A program made the position numbers and the translations under genes. A stretch of 64,000 nt of DNA from JBKHJZ01 sp046537875 (lineage in GTDB: Bacteria > Actinomycetota > Acidimicrobiia > Acidimicrobiales > VFJN01), in contig JBKHJZ010000001.1 in assembly GCA_046537875.1 (NCBI GenBank), positions 17,012 to 81,011 on the forward strand, in the 5' to 3' direction. Of this stretch, positions 41,593 through 50,477 are shown one piece after another. Position 1 is the first letter of the stretch; each line of letters begins with the position of its first letter. The notes beneath the pieces are model-generated. The model did not search any database, was not told where the DNA came from, and saw only the letters and a program-made list of their open reading frames with translations.

Positions 41593-43119
41593 GTGCCTGT
41601 TCGTCGTCGCGACCTGCTGAGGGGCGGCCTCGCCGCCGGTGCCATGGTGGCGCTCGGCCCGAGGGCTGCGCTGAGCGCGCCACTCGTGACCCCTCGGGGT
41701 CGGGGCGCGCAGCGGCGTTCGGCGCTCTTTCCGGGCGTCCGCCTCGTCCATGCCGACCTCCACAACCACAGCCACCTGTCCGACGGTGCCGGTGACCCGT
41801 CCGCCTTCCACGCCATGATGCGGCGGGAGGGGTTGGACATAGCGGCGCTGACCGACCACACCGTCGCGGGTTTCGGGCGCCGGGACTTCTGTGCTCCGGT
41901 GCCCGACGTCGTGGGTGAGGCGAACCCGTGCCGCTCGATCCTCGGCATGACGGACGCGGGCTGGCAGACCACGCGCCGGCTCGCGGACGACGCCGACGCC
42001 CCGGCCCGGTACGCGGCGCTGCCCGGCTTCGAGTGGTCGAGCCCGCATCTCGGGCACATGAACGTCTGGTTCAGCGAGGACTGGATGGATGCGCTGCGGA
42101 CCGGCGGCGTCACCGCCGACGGGCTGGCCCAGGTCGGCCTCCCGATCGAGCTGCTGGAGCTGCTGCTGCGGACGGAGTTCGGCGAGCTGATGACCGAAGC
42201 CGAGATCGCCGAGCTGCTCACCGCCATCCGCGACCAGGACCCGGTGGGCATGCGGCTCTTCTACGACTGGCTGCTGCGCCGGCCCGGCGACGGCGAGCTG
42301 GGCGGCGGTGCCGACGGGCTGACGGGGTTCAACCACCCGAACCGTGAACCGGCGGTGTTCGACGACTTCGCCTTCGACGAGCGCATCGCCGACCGCATGG
42401 TGTCTCTGGAGCTGTTCAACCGGCGCGAGGACTACCTGTTCAAGAACCTGGCGGCCGGCATGCCCTCGCCCCTCGTGGCCTGCCTCAACGCCGGCTGGCG
42501 GGTGGGGATCATCGGCACCACCGACGAGCACGGCGTGCAGTGGGGCGTCGAGCAGGGCAAGGGTCGGACGGGGCTGTGGCTGCGAGGGCTGCAACGACGT
42601 GGTGTGCGCGACGCCCTGCTCGCACGTCGCGTGTTCGGTACCCGGGAGGCGGGGTTGCGCCTCGCCGCAACCGCCGACCGTGTGCCCATGGGTGGCAGCC
42701 TCCCCGGACGTGCGGGCCGCACGAGATTCGCGGTCGATCTCGACCTGGGACCCGAGCGCGCCGGAATGCCCGTCGCGGTGCAGGTTCTGCGACCGGGCAC
42801 CGAGGTGCCCCAGGTCGCCGACGTGATCACGGCCGAGTCCGCGCAGCCGCACGGGCGGCCCGGCGCCCGGCCGATCACCTTCGATGTGCACCTGGACCCT
42901 GACGACGGTGACTGGGTCGTGCTCCGCGTTGCGGATCCGGCGACGCCGAGCGACGCACCCGCGCCATTCGACCACCCGTGCAACGACTGGGCACTCGCCT
43001 ACACCAGCCCGTGGTGGCTCGGTGCGCCGCCGCCGGCAGGCCGCCGGGGTTCCACGACCCTCGCACCCCGGGGGCGGGCTGCGCCCGCCGAGCCGAGATG
43101 GTGGGTCCACGATCACTGA
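41593..43119 (+). CDS. Tat-exported PHP-domain hydrolase
   Basis: A 508-residue protein with a twin-arginine signal: RRRDLLRGG (4-12) and a hydrophobic stretch to about 29. The mature part is a PHP-family phosphoesterase: HADLHNHSH (53-61), ALTDH (85-89), later GFNHPNREP, and GTTDEHG. Exported PHP proteins act on phosphodiesters or sugars outside the cell; the real substrate is unknown. It follows the cyclase gene but with a separate 233-base gap, and converges with the Baeyer-Villiger gene with only four bases between the stops. GTG is used as start with GGGGGGAG upstream. Confidence 0.85.
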   Translation: MPVRRRDLLRGGLAAGAMVALGPRAALSAPLVTPRGRGAQRRSALFPGVRLVHADLHNHSHLSDGAGDPSAFHAMMRREGLDIAALTDHTVAGFGRRDFCAPVPDVVGEANPCRSILGMTDAGWQTTRRLADDADAPARYAALPGFEWSSPHLGHMNVWFSEDWMDALRTGGVTADGLAQVGLPIELLELLLRTEFGELMTEAEIAELLTAIRDQDPVGMRLFYDWLLRRPGDGELGGGADGLTGFNHPNREPAVFDDFAFDERIADRMVSLELFNRREDYLFKNLAAGMPSPLVACLNAGWRVGIIGTTDEHGVQWGVEQGKGRTGLWLRGLQRRGVRDALLARRVFGTREAGLRLAATADRVPMGGSLPGRAGRTRFAVDLDLGPERAGMPVAVQVLRPGTEVPQVADVITAESAQPHGRPGARPITFDVHLDPDDGDWVVLRVADPATPSDAPAPFDHPCNDWALAYTSPWWLGAPPPAGRRGSTTLAPRGRAAPAEPRWWVHDH

Positions 43120-43123
43120 ACGT

Positions 43124-44719
43124 TCAGGCGGAGCGTGCCGTGGCGCCCACGCGTGACCGGCGGAACGCCGCGTAGCCGGTGGCCTTCACCCGGGCGATCT
43201 CCTTGTGGAGCTTGGGGCGCCCGCCGGCGTTGAGGAGGTAGCGCTTCGGCTTGCCCGGGATGTTGCCGCCGACGTACTGGCCGATCGTCCCGAACGGTGT
43301 CTCGGCGGCGGCCCGGTCGACCATGTCGGTCCAGCGCCGCTCGGCCTCGGGCGTCACCTCGACGACGCCGTAGCCCTGTGCGCGTGCGTCGACGAGCACG
43401 TCGGTCACGAAGTCGACCTGGTCGCCGTTGTAGCGGGGGTTGTTGCCGGCGGCGGCGTGCGGGCCGCCCGGGAAGAACAGGTTCGGGAAGCCGGCGGTCT
43501 GGATGCCGAGGAACGTCGAGGGCCCCTCGGCCCAGTGGTCGGTGAGGGCGAGGGCGTCGCGGCCGACGATGCCCATGCGGGTCATGGCGCCGGTGCCGAA
43601 GTCGAACCCGGTGGCCCACACGATGACGTCGTGCTCGCGGCGGGTCGCGGTGGTCCGGATGCCGGACTCCGTGACCCGCACCATCGGCTCCTCCCTGAGG
43701 TCGACGAGCGACACGTGCGGCTCGTTGAACGCCTCGAAGAAGCCGGCCACGTACGGCGGGCGCTTCTCGCCGTAGCGGTGGTCGTTCGGGATCAGCTTCT
43801 CGGCCGTCTCCGGGTCGTGCACGATGCTGCGGATCTTGCCGGCGATGAACTCGCACCACTCCCGGTTGGCCTCGCCGTTGGTGAGGATGTCCGCGTAGTT
43901 GCTGGTGAACTTCATGAACCCGGGGCTCGCCCACATCCGCTCGAAGAACGCCTGCCGTTCCTCGGGGGTGTCGTCGAACGCCGAGCGCGGGTTCGGCGGG
44001 TGGTGGAACCCGTGGACGGAGCGGTCCACCAGATCGCACAGCTCCTCGAAGCCCGCTCGGAGCTCCGCCTGCTCCGCCGGGGTGATCGGCCGGTTGTTCA
44101 GCGGGGTGCACCAGTTGGCGCTGCGCTGGTACACGGTGAGCTCGGCGACCTCGTCCACCACCGCCGCCACCACCTGCACGCCGGACGACGAGGTGCCCAC
44201 GACGGCGACCCGCTGTCCGGCGAGGTCCACGGGCTCGGCGGGCCACCGGCCGGTGTGGTGCTGCACACCGCCGAAATCGCCCCGTCCGGGGATGTCGGGG
44301 ACGTAGGGCACGGACAGCACGCCGGTCGCAGCGACGAGGAACCGCGCCCGGCTGGCGCCGCCGTCGTCGGTGGCGACCAGCCACGTGCCCGTCGCCTCGT
44401 TCCACCGCGCGGACGTGACCCGGGCGCCGAAGCACATGTGCCGGCGAAGGTCGAAGCGGTCGACGACGTGGTTGAGGTAGCGCTCGATCTCGGGCTGGGT
44501 GGCGAAGTGCTCCTGCCACTCCCACTCCTCGAACAGCTCCTTCGAGAACAGGTAGCCGTACGTGTAGCTCTCCGAATCGAACCGGGCGCCCGGGTAGCGG
44601 TTCCAGAACCACGTGCCGCCCACGCCGTCGCCGGCCTCGACGAGCCGGGCGGTGAAGCCCTCCTCGAGGGCCCGGTGCAGCTGGTGGATGCCGGTGATGC
44701 CGGCGCCCACGACGAGCAC
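43124..44719 (-). CDS. Baeyer-Villiger-type flavin monooxygenase
   Basis: A 531-residue flavoprotein. It has the FAD fold GAGITG (5-10), the Baeyer-Villiger fingerprint FGGVQHHTGRWP (149-160) and the NADPH fold GTSSSG (175-180). It converts a ketone into an ester or lactone with O2 and NADPH. The start is set at GTG 44719: a GTG at 44797 would add 26 residues, but it is upstream of the TACAAA -10 that overlaps operator D (44767-44785), and its extra codons AGT, AGA, ACA and AAA are untypical here. The lactone may be the substrate of a hydrolase in the same regulon; that is inference. Confidence 0.88.
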   Translation of the reverse strand: MLVVGAGITGIHQLHRALEEGFTARLVEAGDGVGGTWFWNRYPGARFDSESYTYGYLFSKELFEEWEWQEHFATQPEIERYLNHVVDRFDLRRHMCFGARVTSARWNEATGTWLVATDDGGASRARFLVAATGVLSVPYVPDIPGRGDFGGVQHHTGRWPAEPVDLAGQRVAVVGTSSSGVQVVAAVVDEVAELTVYQRSANWCTPLNNRPITPAEQAELRAGFEELCDLVDRSVHGFHHPPNPRSAFDDTPEERQAFFERMWASPGFMKFTSNYADILTNGEANREWCEFIAGKIRSIVHDPETAEKLIPNDHRYGEKRPPYVAGFFEAFNEPHVSLVDLREEPMVRVTESGIRTTATRREHDVIVWATGFDFGTGAMTRMGIVGRDALALTDHWAEGPSTFLGIQTAGFPNLFFPGGPHAAAGNNPRYNGDQVDFVTDVLVDARAQGYGVVEVTPEAERRWTDMVDRAAAETPFGTIGQYVGGNIPGKPKRYLLNAGGRPKLHKEIARVKATGYAAFRRSRVGATARSA

Positions 44720-44766
44720 GTCGACGTCTGCCGGCGGCGGTGGGGTGATGCGAGCGGTTCCCGATT

Positions 44767-44785
44767 TTGTACCGATCGGTCTACT
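44767..44785. promoter_or_regulatory. Operator D of the 37307 TetR regulon
   Basis: TTGTACCGATCGGTCTACT, the exact 19-base complement of operator C. It lies between the divergent monooxygenase (start 44719) and Rieske gene (start 44825). TACAAA on the minus strand and TACTGT (44782-44787) on the plus strand are the two likely -10 boxes it overlaps. Confidence 0.75.
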
Positions 44786-44824
44786 GTAGGCAGCCACGTG
44801 CCGTCGAGCCAGGAGAAGAGCGCC

Positions 44825-46180
44825 ATGGCGCCGGACCACCGGTCGCTCCCGGTCCCGTTCGCGGTCGAGGTGCCCGACCGCGTGGCCACGCAGCGCTACC
44901 ACGACCCGGCGTTCTTCGCGCTGGAGACCGAGCTTCTCTGGCCCCGCGTGTGGCAGATGGCGTGCCGGCTCGAGCAGATCCCGGACCCCGGCGACTACGC
45001 CGAGTACACGATCCTCGACGACTCGGTCATCGTCGTCCGGGGTGACGACGGTGAGGTGCGCGCCTTCCAGAACGCCTGCCGACACCGGGGCGTCCGCCTG
45101 GTGGAGGGCCCCGGCCGCTGCGAGTCCGGCTTCACCTGCCCGTTCCACGGCTGGTGCTACGGCACCGACGGGCGCAACACCTTCGTCTCCCGCAGGCGCA
45201 CCTTCTCCGAGCACAACCTCCGGGACGGCGACATCGACCTCGTTCCGGTCCGCTGCGAGACCTGGGGCGGCTGCGCCTGGATCAACCTCGACCCCGGCGC
45301 TCCACCCCTGCGGGACAGCATCGAGCCGTTCGCCACCGTCATGGACGCCTGGCAGCTGCAGACACTGCACGCCGAGTGGTGGTACGCCTTCCGGCTCCCC
45401 GTGAACTGGAAGCTCGCCGAGGAGGCGTTCATGGAGCAGTACCACGTGCTCGAGACCCACCCGCAGCTCCGCATCCCCGGCCGCTACCCGGCCAAGGACG
45501 GCTCCTTCGACCCGACGACGTTCCTCGAGTCCGAGCTGCACTACCTGCGCGTGATGAGCGAGGGCATGTCCGGGATGGTCCACGCGCACGACGTGGCCGT
45601 GGCGGAGCAGCTCGCCCCCACCGTCGAGCTACCGGCCGACCCGGTGCTCGCCCGCCGGCACTGGGAGAGCGCCTTCAGCGATGCGGTCGTGGCATGGCAC
45701 CGCCAGCGCGGCGCACCCATCCCCGACCTCGACGAGCTCGAGGCCGGCGGCCTGAACGAGCCGATGGGGTACTGCTTCCCCCACTTCTTCGTGCTCCCGA
45801 TGTACAGCAGCGCCTCCTCGTACCGCTTCCGTCCGCTCGGCCCGGAGGAGACGCTCATGGAGATCTGGTCGCTCACGCGCTTCCCCGTGGGGGAGGAGCC
45901 CGGCCCGCTCCCGGTGCCGGAGGCGTGGGCGCACGACGACCCCCGGGTGCCGCCGATCCCGGTGCAGGACTTCTCGAACCTGCCGCGGCAGCAGCGGGGG
46001 CTGCGCACGAGGGGGTTCGAGTACATGCGGCTGTCCGAGCAGATCGAGGGGCACATCTCGAACTACCACCGGCTGATCGACGGCTACCTGGCCGGCTCGA
46101 GCCACGAGCAGCTCGCTCCCGCCCTGGAGCACGTCAACGTGAACCCGCTCGACCGGTCGATGGTGGACATCGGGCTGTGA
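44825..46180 (+). CDS. Rieske non-heme iron oxygenase, alpha subunit
   Basis: A 451-residue ring-hydroxylating oxygenase. The Rieske [2Fe-2S] ligands are Cys85 and His87 (CRH) and Cys105 and His108 (CPFH); the mononuclear iron site includes His207 and His212 in the YHVLETH stretch. It hydroxylates or demethylates a ring compound using electrons from a reductase; the KshB-like protein at 3900 could serve. ATG 44825 follows AGGAGAAG. It overlaps the SnoaL-like gene by four bases (GTGA), and is divergent from the Baeyer-Villiger gene, sharing operator D. Confidence 0.93.
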   Translation: MAPDHRSLPVPFAVEVPDRVATQRYHDPAFFALETELLWPRVWQMACRLEQIPDPGDYAEYTILDDSVIVVRGDDGEVRAFQNACRHRGVRLVEGPGRCESGFTCPFHGWCYGTDGRNTFVSRRRTFSEHNLRDGDIDLVPVRCETWGGCAWINLDPGAPPLRDSIEPFATVMDAWQLQTLHAEWWYAFRLPVNWKLAEEAFMEQYHVLETHPQLRIPGRYPAKDGSFDPTTFLESELHYLRVMSEGMSGMVHAHDVAVAEQLAPTVELPADPVLARRHWESAFSDAVVAWHRQRGAPIPDLDELEAGGLNEPMGYCFPHFFVLPMYSSASSYRFRPLGPEETLMEIWSLTRFPVGEEPGPLPVPEAWAHDDPRVPPIPVQDFSNLPRQQRGLRTRGFEYMRLSEQIEGHISNYHRLIDGYLAGSSHEQLAPALEHVNVNPLDRSMVDIGL

Positions 46181-46581
46181 GCGGGCCGACCCTCGCCGAC
46201 GTCGACGCCGGGGTGCGCCGGACGCTCGCCGCCTACACCCAGGCCCTCGACGACGGCCGCGCCGCCGACGTGGTCGCCACCTTCTGCCCCGACGGTGTGG
46301 TCGACATCCCCGGGATGGGCACCCACGAGGGCCACGAGGCCCTGCTCGCGGCGTACACCGGCTGGGCGCCGCAGCGCCCGCAGCGCCACCTCGTGCTCAA
46401 CACGCACATCACGCGCTGGGACGAGCACGAGGCCGAGGCGGTGAGCGACATCGTCCTCCTGCTCCTCGGGGAGAGGGGTTGGAAGGTCCAGCTGGTCGGT
46501 CGCTACGAGGACCTGCTCCACCACGACGACGGCACGTGGCGATTCCGTCGCCGCCGGGCCACTTTCGTGACGGGCGGGTGA
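46177..46581 (+). CDS. SnoaL-like / NTF2-fold protein
   Basis: A 134-residue protein of the nuclear-transport-factor-2 fold. The start is typical of the family: a helix with LAAYTQALDDG (about 17-27), then VVATFCPDGVVDIPG (about 32-46). SnoaL-like proteins include cyclases, isomerases and the small beta subunits of aromatic-ring dioxygenases. Its four-base overlap with the Rieske gene favours a beta-subunit or linked role. The GTG at 46177 overlaps the previous stop. I see no catalytic set I can name. Confidence 0.82.
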   Translation: MSGPTLADVDAGVRRTLAAYTQALDDGRAADVVATFCPDGVVDIPGMGTHEGHEALLAAYTGWAPQRPQRHLVLNTHITRWDEHEAEAVSDIVLLLLGERGWKVQLVGRYEDLLHHDDGTWRFRRRRATFVTGG

Positions 46582-46588
46582 GGAGAGC

Positions 46589-47416
46589 TCAGCCCGTGTG
46601 CTCGGGCAGCACCTCGCGCACGAAGGCCTCGACCTGGGCGGCCCCGGCACCGGGCCACCCACACACCAGGTACCCGTAGCCGGCCTCCTGCCAGCCCTCC
46701 AGGTGCTTGGCGGCCTTGTCGAGGTCGTCGAGCGAGAGCGACCCGGCTCGCACGATGTCGGAGGGGTCGCGGCCCACCTCGGTCGCCAGCTCGTCGACGC
46801 GCCGGTTCGCGTCGGCGAGCGACCTCGGCGTGCCCCATGCGTGCCACACGTCGGCGTACCGGGCGACCAGCGGCAGGGTCCGGCGCGGGCCGGTGCCGCC
46901 GATCCAGATCGGCGGGCGCGGCTGCTGGACCGGCACCGGTCGGAGCCGGGCGTCTCGGAGTGACACCACCGCGCCGTCGTACGACACCACCTCGCCGGTG
47001 AACAGGCGGGTGACGATCTCCAGCGCGTCCTCGAGCAGGTCGAACCTCTCGCCGAGCGGGGGGAACGGGATGCCCAGCTCGTGGTGCTCCCTGTCGTACC
47101 AGGCGGCACCCAGCGACAGCTCGAGCCGGCCGTGCGAGGCGTGGTCGATGGTGAGCGCCTGCGCGGCGAGCACCGACGGGTGCCGGTAGGTCACGCCGGT
47201 GACGAGCAGCCCGAGCCGGATGCGCGACGTCCGGCCGGCCAGCGCCGCCAGCGTGGTCACGCCCTCGAAGGTCTCCCCCGGGCCCTCGCCGTACATCGGT
47301 TGGAAGTGGTCGAACCCCCACGCGCCGTCGAAGCCGAGTTCCTCGGCGAGCTGCACCCGCCGCACGAGCTCGTCCCAGGACACGCGCTGCTGGGCCACGT
47401 CGAGTCCGAAACGCAT
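46589..47416 (-). CDS. LLM-class F420-dependent oxidoreductase
   Basis: A 275-residue luciferase-like TIM barrel oxidoreductase. RFGLDVAQQRVSWDE at the start, then GLLVTGVTYRHPSVLA (about 75-90) and LSLGAAWYDREHHELG (about 104-119) are typical of the F420-dependent branch common in actinobacteria. It would reduce or oxidise a ketone, alcohol or enone with cofactor F420 or FMN. It begins at ATG 47416 with a weak AAGG site and is the last gene of the run 51386-46589. The upstream gap of 86 bases holds nothing clear. Confidence 0.88.
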   Translation of the reverse strand: MRFGLDVAQQRVSWDELVRRVQLAEELGFDGAWGFDHFQPMYGEGPGETFEGVTTLAALAGRTSRIRLGLLVTGVTYRHPSVLAAQALTIDHASHGRLELSLGAAWYDREHHELGIPFPPLGERFDLLEDALEIVTRLFTGEVVSYDGAVVSLRDARLRPVPVQQPRPPIWIGGTGPRRTLPLVARYADVWHAWGTPRSLADANRRVDELATEVGRDPSDIVRAGSLSLDDLDKAAKHLEGWQEAGYGYLVCGWPGAGAAQVEAFVREVLPEHTG

Positions 47417-47502
47417 GGCCGCAGACCTTGGCACACCGCGCGGCATCTGTCCCATGGCCGTGCCCGCGTGGAGGTCGACGGCCCGGCACAGGGCCGCACG
47501 CG

Positions 47503-48336
47503 CTAGAGCCCGCCGCCGGCCTTCGGGTCGCGGGGGCGGATCATGGCGTCCTGGACGAAGGAGGCCACCAGCCGGCCAGCCGCGTCGAACACGTCGGCGG
47601 TGCCGTACGAGCGGCCCCGGCCGGCGTAGGGGCTGCGGTGGGACAGCAGGTTCCACGCCCCGGCGTCGACCGGCTCGTGGAAGGTGATCGTGTGCGAGAT
47701 CACCCCGGTGGACAGCGACCGGTGGGCCTGGGCCTGCCCCACGCCCTCGTGCGGGCGCATCGCCGTGCCGATGAGGAACCCGTCGGTGGCGAACGCGAGG
47801 AGCGCCTGGTTCAGCGCCGGGTCGTCGGGAGCGCCGGCGAAGCGCGTCCAGACGTCGAGCTCGGCGGGGCCGACGGCGTCCGGGTCGTCGATGTCGACGT
47901 CGCCCACGATGTGCACGGCCCACTCGGCGGGCGCATCGGCGTCGTCGCCCGGCGCGGCCACGGTCGGCGCGGGTGCGGCGTGGCGGATGCAGTCGGGCTC
48001 GTCGGCGCTCTGCAGCACCTGGGCGCGCACGCAGGTGCGGTCGCCCTGGCGCAGCGTGACCGTGCTGCTCGCGAACGTGCGCCCGCCGTGCACCGGCTCG
48101 ACCTCGATGTCGAGGCCGGCGTCCGGCGAGGCGCCCCGGGCGAACACGGCGTGCAGGGTCTTCACCGGCATCCCGGGGTGGGCGGCGCCGGCGGCCAGCA
48201 GTGCCTGGCCGAGCAGCTGGCCGCCGAAGACCACGCCGTGGGTCGACCGGGCGTTGCCGGCCCGGAACCGGCCCGCGCCGACCGGCTCGAGGTCGTAGGC
48301 GGCGAGGATGTCGGCGGTGGCCGTGCCGGTGCTCAC
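47503..48336 (-). CDS. Acyl-CoA thioesterase, TesB-like (double hot-dog)
   Basis: A 277-residue thioesterase II family protein that hydrolyses acyl-CoA to free acid and CoA. The N-terminal hot-dog has STHGVVFGGQLLGQAL (about 31-46), and the second has HTITFHEPVD near 206 and a final ASFVQDAMIRP end. The GTG start at 48336 overlaps the SDR gene's stop by four bases, so they are coupled. A decayed relative of this gene is found at 61387-61595. Confidence 0.9.
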   Translation of the reverse strand: MSTGTATADILAAYDLEPVGAGRFRAGNARSTHGVVFGGQLLGQALLAAGAAHPGMPVKTLHAVFARGASPDAGLDIEVEPVHGGRTFASSTVTLRQGDRTCVRAQVLQSADEPDCIRHAAPAPTVAAPGDDADAPAEWAVHIVGDVDIDDPDAVGPAELDVWTRFAGAPDDPALNQALLAFATDGFLIGTAMRPHEGVGQAQAHRSLSTGVISHTITFHEPVDAGAWNLLSHRSPYAGRGRSYGTADVFDAAGRLVASFVQDAMIRPRDPKAGGGL

Positions 48337-49103
48337 TTGGGCGGGAAGCGCAGGGCACCGTCGAGGCGGATGTTCTCGCCGTTCAGGTAGGGGTTCCGCA
48401 CGATGCTCTCCACGAGGAGCGCGAACTCCTCCGGGCGGCCCATGCGCCTGGGGAAGACGATGCTCTGGGTGAGCTTGGCCTGCAGTTCCTCGGGGGTGCT
48501 CAGCATGAGCGGCGTGCCCATCGTGCCGGGCGCGATCCCGCACACCCGGATGCCCACCACGGCGAGGTCGCGGGCGAGCGGCAGGGTCATGCCGAGGATC
48601 GCGGCCTTGGCTGCCGCGTAGGCGACCTGGCCGGTCTGGCCCTCCATGCCGGCGATCGAGCCGGTGTTCACGACGACGCCCCGCTGGCCGTCCGCATCCG
48701 GATCGTTGGCGGCCATGGCGGCCGCGGCGAGCCGGGTCACGTTGAAGGTCCCGAACGCGTTCATCCCCATGGTGTCGATGAACACGTCCTTGCCGGCGGG
48801 GTTGCCCTCGCGGTCGAGGGTGCGGCCGCCACCGGTGGCGCCGCCGGCCACGTTGACCACGATCGACAGCGTGCCGAGCCGCTGGGCGGCCTCGATGGCC
48901 GACCGCACGGCGTCGTCGTCGTTCACGTCGCCGCCGGCGGCCGCGGCGTCGTCCCCCAGCTCCTTCGCGAGCGTCTCGGCCCTGGACAGGTCGAGGTCGT
49001 AGACGACCGTGCGCACGCCCTGCGCCACCAGGTGGCGCACGGTCGCCGCGCCCAGCCCGCCGGCGCCGCCGGTCACGATCGCAGAACGTCCAGTCAGGTC
49101 CAC
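48333..49103 (-). CDS. SDR, 3-hydroxyacyl-CoA dehydrogenase type-2-like
   Basis: A 256-residue SDR with the cofactor loop TGGAGGLG (11-18), the NVAG motif (about 84-87) and YAAAK near 161-165. The segment KAAILGMTLPLARDLA and the tail LNGENIRLDGALR resemble HSD10-type 3-hydroxy-2-methylbutyryl-CoA dehydrogenases, so it may oxidise a short branched 3-hydroxyacyl-CoA. The GTG start follows GGAGGAG. The operator E (49145-49162) is 42 bases upstream. It is coupled to the thioesterase after it. Confidence 0.9.
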   Translation of the reverse strand: MDLTGRSAIVTGGAGGLGAATVRHLVAQGVRTVVYDLDLSRAETLAKELGDDAAAAGGDVNDDDAVRSAIEAAQRLGTLSIVVNVAGGATGGGRTLDREGNPAGKDVFIDTMGMNAFGTFNVTRLAAAAMAANDPDADGQRGVVVNTGSIAGMEGQTGQVAYAAAKAAILGMTLPLARDLAVVGIRVCGIAPGTMGTPLMLSTPEELQAKLTQSIVFPRRMGRPEEFALLVESIVRNPYLNGENIRLDGALRFPPK

Positions 49104-49144
49104 GGGTGCTCCTCCAGTCGAGCCGGTGGCCGGACGCTAGAAGG

Positions 49145-49162
49145 ATCTGACAGTCGGGTCAA
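49145..49162. promoter_or_regulatory. TGAC-N6-GTCA operator, copy E
   Basis: ATCTGACAGTCGGGTCAA matches copy F (51471-51488, other strand) at 15 of 18 bases. It overlaps the stop codon of the two-domain TetR gene and lies 42 bases upstream of the SDR start. Confidence 0.6.
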
Positions 49163-50469
49163 TCGCCGGTGCGGGCACCGAAGAAGCCCCGCTGCAGCAC
49201 GAGCGCCGCCGTGTCGAGCTCCGACGGCGTCCGCTCGCGCCCGCCGAGGGAGGACAGGAAGGCCAGCAGGACGGCGGCCTCCAGGTCGACGTCCCCGAAG
49301 CCGCGCTCGGCCAGCCGGCGGGAGAGCCGGCGGCGGCCCCAGTCCAGCGTCGGCGCGATCTCGCGCACCGGATCGCCGGCGTTCCGGAGCGCGTCCGACC
49401 ACACCCGGATCATCGCCGTCGCGCCCGCCTGCGCCTGGTTGTAGTCGGCCAGCCAGCGCCGCACCGCCGCCCGGCTGGCGGTGCCGTCCTGCACGTCGGG
49501 CAGGCGCTGCAGCGTGTCGGCGGCGGCACGCATGGCGTCGAGCGCCAGCACCTGGGCGACGTGGTCCTTGCCGTGGAAGTACGTGTAGAGCGTCCCGTGC
49601 GAGAGCCCGGCCCTCTCGGCGATCGCGTCGATGCGGGTCCCGTGGTACCCGTGGCGCAGGAACCCGGTGCGGGCGGCGTCCAGCAGGGCAGCCCGGGTGG
49701 CGCGGTCGCCGCCGGTGCGCCCGTCGTGCTCCATGCCGGAGCGGACGAGCGGACCGAACGGCAGCCGCGGCGGTGCGGGAAGGTCGTGCTCGTGGACGTT
49801 CACCGCCGGATCGAGGGAGAACAGGGCCCGGTGCACGACGTCGGTCAGGGCGTCGAGTGTCGCCCCGCGGGGGAACGCGCCGGGCACGGCGCGGCGCAGC
49901 ATGCCGATGTCCTCGAAGGCCCGGGGAAAGCTCACGAGGAACAGGTCGACCGTGCCGTCGACGGCGGCCTGTGCCAGGTCGCTGTTGCGGACCCGGGCGG
50001 CGATCGCGCTCACGAAGCGCGACCGGGCCCGGGTGGCGTCCTCGGCGAAGGTGGCGTCGGTCTCGAGCATGACCGGGAAGGCGTCGAACACCGGCTGGTG
50101 CCGCTCGTGGATCTCGCCCCAGCGCTCCACCAGGTCACGCAGGGATGCCCATCCCTCGGCGTCCGGCGTGACCGGACGCAGCCAGGCCACCGCGGCGTCG
50201 AGCTGGAGCGTGAGCTGGGCGGCGAGGTGCCGGAGCAGGTCGTCCTTGTCGGCGAAGTACTGGTACAGGGCGGCCCGGGAGCAGCCGGCCTCCTTCGCGA
50301 TCCGCTCGACGCTGCCGTGGTACAGCCCGACATCCCCGAAGACCCGCAGGGCGGCGTCGAGGATGCGGTGCCGGGTCCGCTGGCCACGCGCCCCGACGTG
50401 GGGGTTGGCGCCGAACGGTGCCCGGCGGACGGCGTCGGCGGGACCGTTCGCGGCGACGCGGTCGGTCAC
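49159..50469 (-). CDS. Two-domain (tandem) TetR regulator
   Basis: A 436-residue protein that holds two complete TetR units in one chain. The first DNA-binding domain is at about 30-80 (RILDAALRVFGDVGLYHGSV, then CSRAALYQYFADKDDLL); the second is at about 250-300 (AALLDAARTGFLRHGYHGT, then LSHGTLYTYFHGKDHV). Ordinary TetR proteins have about 200 residues and act as dimers; here one chain could mimic a dimer, or read two half-sites. It follows the enoyl-CoA hydratase gene by eight bases. The GTG start at 50469 fits both. Likely targets are the TGAC-N6-GTCA sites E and F. Confidence 0.85.
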   Translation of the reverse strand: MTDRVAANGPADAVRRAPFGANPHVGARGQRTRHRILDAALRVFGDVGLYHGSVERIAKEAGCSRAALYQYFADKDDLLRHLAAQLTLQLDAAVAWLRPVTPDAEGWASLRDLVERWGEIHERHQPVFDAFPVMLETDATFAEDATRARSRFVSAIAARVRNSDLAQAAVDGTVDLFLVSFPRAFEDIGMLRRAVPGAFPRGATLDALTDVVHRALFSLDPAVNVHEHDLPAPPRLPFGPLVRSGMEHDGRTGGDRATRAALLDAARTGFLRHGYHGTRIDAIAERAGLSHGTLYTYFHGKDHVAQVLALDAMRAAADTLQRLPDVQDGTASRAAVRRWLADYNQAQAGATAMIRVWSDALRNAGDPVREIAPTLDWGRRRLSRRLAERGFGDVDLEAAVLLAFLSSLGGRERTPSELDTAALVLQRGFFGARTGD

Positions 50470-50477
50470 GGGATCGG

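Noticed and set aside
43116..43127. Palindrome CTGAACGTTCAG as an operator
   Set aside because: It is formed by the two facing stop codons of convergent genes and lies away from any promoter.
37245..44785. KstR steroid regulon
   Set aside because: The operators lack the AACnnGTT core of KstR; the site ACCGAYCGGT is different.
44720..44797. Longer N-terminus for the Baeyer-Villiger gene from GTG 44797
   Set aside because: The extra codons include AGT, AGA, ACA and AAA, which are rare here, and the stretch contains the operator and the probable -10.
44825..46180. Rieske protein as KshA of steroid ring opening
   Set aside because: Its layout with a SnoaL-like gene differs and no KstD or HsaC gene is in the window; only the family is certain.
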